This document shows positions 62,423 through 64,000 of a stretch of DNA of 64,000 bases, piece by piece (position 1 is the first letter of the stretch; each line of letters starts with the position of its first letter). The DNA lies in contig NZ_CP019952.1 in the NCBI RefSeq assembly GCF_002021815.1, positions 2,201,001-2,265,000 of the forward strand, in the 5' to 3' direction. The position numbers were made by a program, and so were the translations under genes. The notes beneath the pieces were generated by a model. The model was not told the DNA's origin and ran no database searches. It was given only the letters and a program-made list of their open reading frames with translations. The stretch is from Pseudomonas parafulva (lineage in GTDB: Bacteria; Pseudomonadota; Gammaproteobacteria; Pseudomonadales; Pseudomonadaceae).

Positions 62423-62609
62423 GGCTAATGCGGTAATGCGGTTCATCTGACAACGTTGGGGCCGCTCCGCGGCCCATCGCGGCACAAGGCCGCTCTAACA
62501 CTGACCGCGTGACGGCTGAGTTGACAGGCTCACAGCGCTTTGTAGGAGCGGCCTTGTGCCACGATGGGCCGTGAAACGGCCCTAAGTGAACGGCATTAGG
62601 CTAATGCGG
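62423..62609. repeat. 165-bp palindromic REP-pair element (copy B) with flanking direct repeats
   Basis: The element at 62434-62598 has the same length as copy A. Its ends TAATGCGGTTCATCT and AAGTGAACGGCATTA (right end) are imperfect inverted repeats. The inner REP units match those of copy A closely, and the central spacer is similar to the reverse complement of the copy-A spacer, so the copies are in opposite orientation. An 11-bp direct repeat GGCTAATGCGG lies at 62423-62433 and 62599-62609. It covers the upstream region of the amidase gene. Confidence 0.8.
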
Positions 62610-62746
62610 GGAGTGTACAAGAAGGTTAAAGCGTGCGCAGGTGTGCGCACGGGCAAACGGGTGCATGCATGCGGGCATTGAGCGAGGACGCTTCGTTGAC
62701 GCCTGGGCGGCCCCGCAATCAGGGCCGCCCGACATCAGCGGGCCGT

Positions 62747-63586
62747 TCAGTCCAGGTCCGCTGCCGAATGCCGCTCCGGTACCTGGCTGGATTCATCTCC
62801 CCAGGTCCGGTTGACCCGCGTGCCCCGCTGCACGGCGGGCCGTGCAGCGATCGCCTGGGCCCAGCGCTGAACATTGGGGTATTCGTGAACCGCGAGAAAC
62901 TCAGCAGCGTTGTAGAGGTTGCCCAGCACCAGCTGGCCGTACCATGACCACACGGCTATGTCGGCGATGCTGTAATGGCCGCCGGCAAGGTAGGTGGTCT
63001 CGCTCAAACGGCGGTCGAGCACGTCCAGCTGGCGCTTGGCTTCCATGGTGAAGCGATTGATCGCGTACTCGATCTTTTCAGGCGCATAGACGTAGAAGTG
63101 CCCGAACCCACCACCCAAGTACGGCGCCGCGCCCATTTGCCAGAACAGCCAGTTCAGGGCTTCGGTGCGCTCGGCGGCCGTTTGCGGGAGCAGGGCATCG
63201 AACTTCTCGGCCAGGTACAGCAGGATGGAGCCTGATTCGAATACCCGCACCGGCGGCTCGACGCTGCGGTCAAGCAATGCGGGGATCTTCGAGTTGGGGT
63301 TGACCTGTACGAATCCGCTGGAGAACTGGTCACCCTCGCCAATTCTGATCAGCCAGGCATCGTATTCAGCGCCGGCATGGCCAAGTTCCAGCAGCTCTTC
63401 CAGGGCGATGGTGACCTTGACGCCATTGGGTGTCGCCAGCGAATAAAGCTGCAGCGGTTGCTCGCCCACTGGCAGGTCCTTGTCATGGGTAGGCCCGGCG
63501 ACCGGCCGGTTGATACTGGCGAAGTGGCCCCCCGAGGCCGCTTCGTTGCGCCATACCTTCGGGGGTTGGTAAGCGGGTGTGCTCAT
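62747..63586 (-). CDS. yghU: YghU-type glutathione S-transferase/disulfide-bond oxidoreductase
   Basis: This is a 279-aa GST-fold protein. It has an N-terminal extension typical of YghU (YQPPKVWRNEAASGGHFAS), a thioredoxin-like domain with LYSLATPNGVKVTIALEEL, VNPNSKIPALLD and VFESGSILLYLAEK, and an all-helical C-terminal domain (GGFGHFYVYAPEKIEYAINR). Proteins of this Nu class bind two glutathiones and reduce disulfides or peroxides. I start at MSTPAYQ (63586); the longer frame upstream lacks conservation. Confidence 0.93.
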   Translation of the reverse strand: MSTPAYQPPKVWRNEAASGGHFASINRPVAGPTHDKDLPVGEQPLQLYSLATPNGVKVTIALEELLELGHAGAEYDAWLIRIGEGDQFSSGFVQVNPNSKIPALLDRSVEPPVRVFESGSILLYLAEKFDALLPQTAAERTEALNWLFWQMGAAPYLGGGFGHFYVYAPEKIEYAINRFTMEAKRQLDVLDRRLSETTYLAGGHYSIADIAVWSWYGQLVLGNLYNAAEFLAVHEYPNVQRWAQAIAARPAVQRGTRVNRTWGDESSQVPERHSAADLD

Positions 63587-63761
63587 GCTCGGCTCTCCAC
63601 GATTGCGAATGATCGACGACGTCTGATTGACCTGCCTATATGCCATGGGTTCGATGACGCGCACAAACACAGAACGGATCTTCCATGGCGCAGCCGATGT
63701 TTCATCGGTTTTTCATTTTTGACGGGAGGGCAGCGATTAAGCTCAAGCTATTCAGTGGCAG

Positions 63762-64000
63762 ATGCGCAGAGCCCCCATGATCCTTTCTCGTTGCTTGCTG
63801 GCACTGGCCATGGTCGTTGGCCCGATGGGCGCCGCTGATGCTGGGCCCTGGGTGGCAGGGCTGCATCACATGACCCTGACCGACCCGGTAGACAACCGCC
63901 CAATGCAAGCCTTGGCGTTCTATCCCGCCAAGGGGCATGCCCGCGCCAGCCACATCGACGGCTACGCGCTGGAGGTGGCTGAAGAGGCGCCTGTGGCCCA
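63762..64000 (+). CDS. Secreted dienelactone-hydrolase-like protein (3' end outside window)
   Basis: Only the first 79 codons are in the window. A signal peptide is clear (MILSRCLLALAMVVGPMGAADA, or MRRAPM... when starting at 63762, which adds the basic residues expected of a signal sequence). The mature part GLHHMTLTDPVDNRPMQALA then FYPAKG is typical of the start of periplasmic alpha/beta hydrolases annotated as dienelactone hydrolase or platelet-activating-factor acetylhydrolase-like. The catalytic residues lie beyond the edge. The start could be 63777. Confidence 0.75.
   Translation, partial: MRRAPMILSRCLLALAMVVGPMGAADAGPWVAGLHHMTLTDPVDNRPMQALAFYPAKGHARASHIDGYALEVAEEAPVA

Noticed and set aside
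1..64000. CRISPR arrays, tRNA/rRNA genes, insertion sequences, prophage
   Set aside because: No regularly spaced direct repeats, cloverleaf or rRNA-like segments, transposases, integrases or phage structural genes were seen.

Overview
The window is 64 kb of high-GC chromosome from a Pseudomonas of the P. putida group. The case rests on gene content and order recalled from family knowledge, not on a database search: crcY lies between a MgtC-family gene and mvaB, liuR and ggt follow, and there are P. putida-style REP elements, a ProP transporter, a stand-alone Pseudomonas-type TreS and CcoG. Nearly all of it reads as ordinary core or near-core chromosome. I see no prophage, insertion sequence, CRISPR array, tRNA or rRNA.

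Layout. 1-3.1 kb: MarR regulator (cut by the left edge) with an EmrA/EmrB-type efflux pair. 3.8-9.6 kb: SDR oxidoreductase, PAS hybrid kinase, MocR regulator, ccoG. 9.7-12.6 kb: DUF3203 gene, MgtC protein, the carbon-catabolite sRNA crcY with its own sigma-54 promoter, and mvaB-liuR. 12.8-19.5 kb: ggt, LysR, periplasmic Cu/Zn SOD, ureidoglycine aminohydrolase, and a flavin monooxygenase paired with a sulfonate-type binding protein. 19.7-25.6 kb: SMP-30-like protein, AraC/DJ-1 regulator, small membrane protein, RidA, EamA exporter, TorF porin, ilvE. 25.7-34.4 kb: ABC-F protein, then a cobalamin riboswitch controlling cobW-cobN-chlID, a cobaltochelatase operon. 34.5-43.1 kb: sigma-54 activator, rlhA, RidA, trmK, LysR, and a valine-type acyl-CoA dehydrogenase/HIBYL-CoA hydrolase pair. 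43.1-48.4 kb: DUF3077-like gene behind a structured leader, then four consecutive broken genes (response regulator, histidine kinase, RIO kinase, hemB). 48.5-53.5 kb: proP, DUF1275, ribE, treS. 53.6-62.6 kb: a radical-SAM/DUF4130 DNA repair pair behind a LexA-like box, the carboxynorspermidine pathway, a DUF2945 gene, a serine dehydratase with its YheO-type regulator, and an amidase. This block is bracketed by two copies of a 165-bp palindromic element. 62.7 kb to the end: YghU-type GST and the start of a secreted hydrolase.

Main points. (1) The chelatase gene carries a complete-looking programmed -1 frameshift cassette (SD-like stimulator, A_AAA_AAG, hairpin after a 6-nt spacer) that would make both an AAA+ ChlI-like protein and an AAA+-VWA ChlD-like fusion from one gene. 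(2) crcY is visible with its -24/-12 promoter and at least six Hfq/Crc-type A-rich motifs. (3) Two 165-bp MITE/BIME-like elements, in opposite orientation and each flanked by an 11-12 bp direct repeat, look mobile. (4) Seven small lesions (six indels and one lost stop) cluster in about 3.8 kb (44.3-48.3 kb) and nowhere else, which suggests sequence error as much as real decay.
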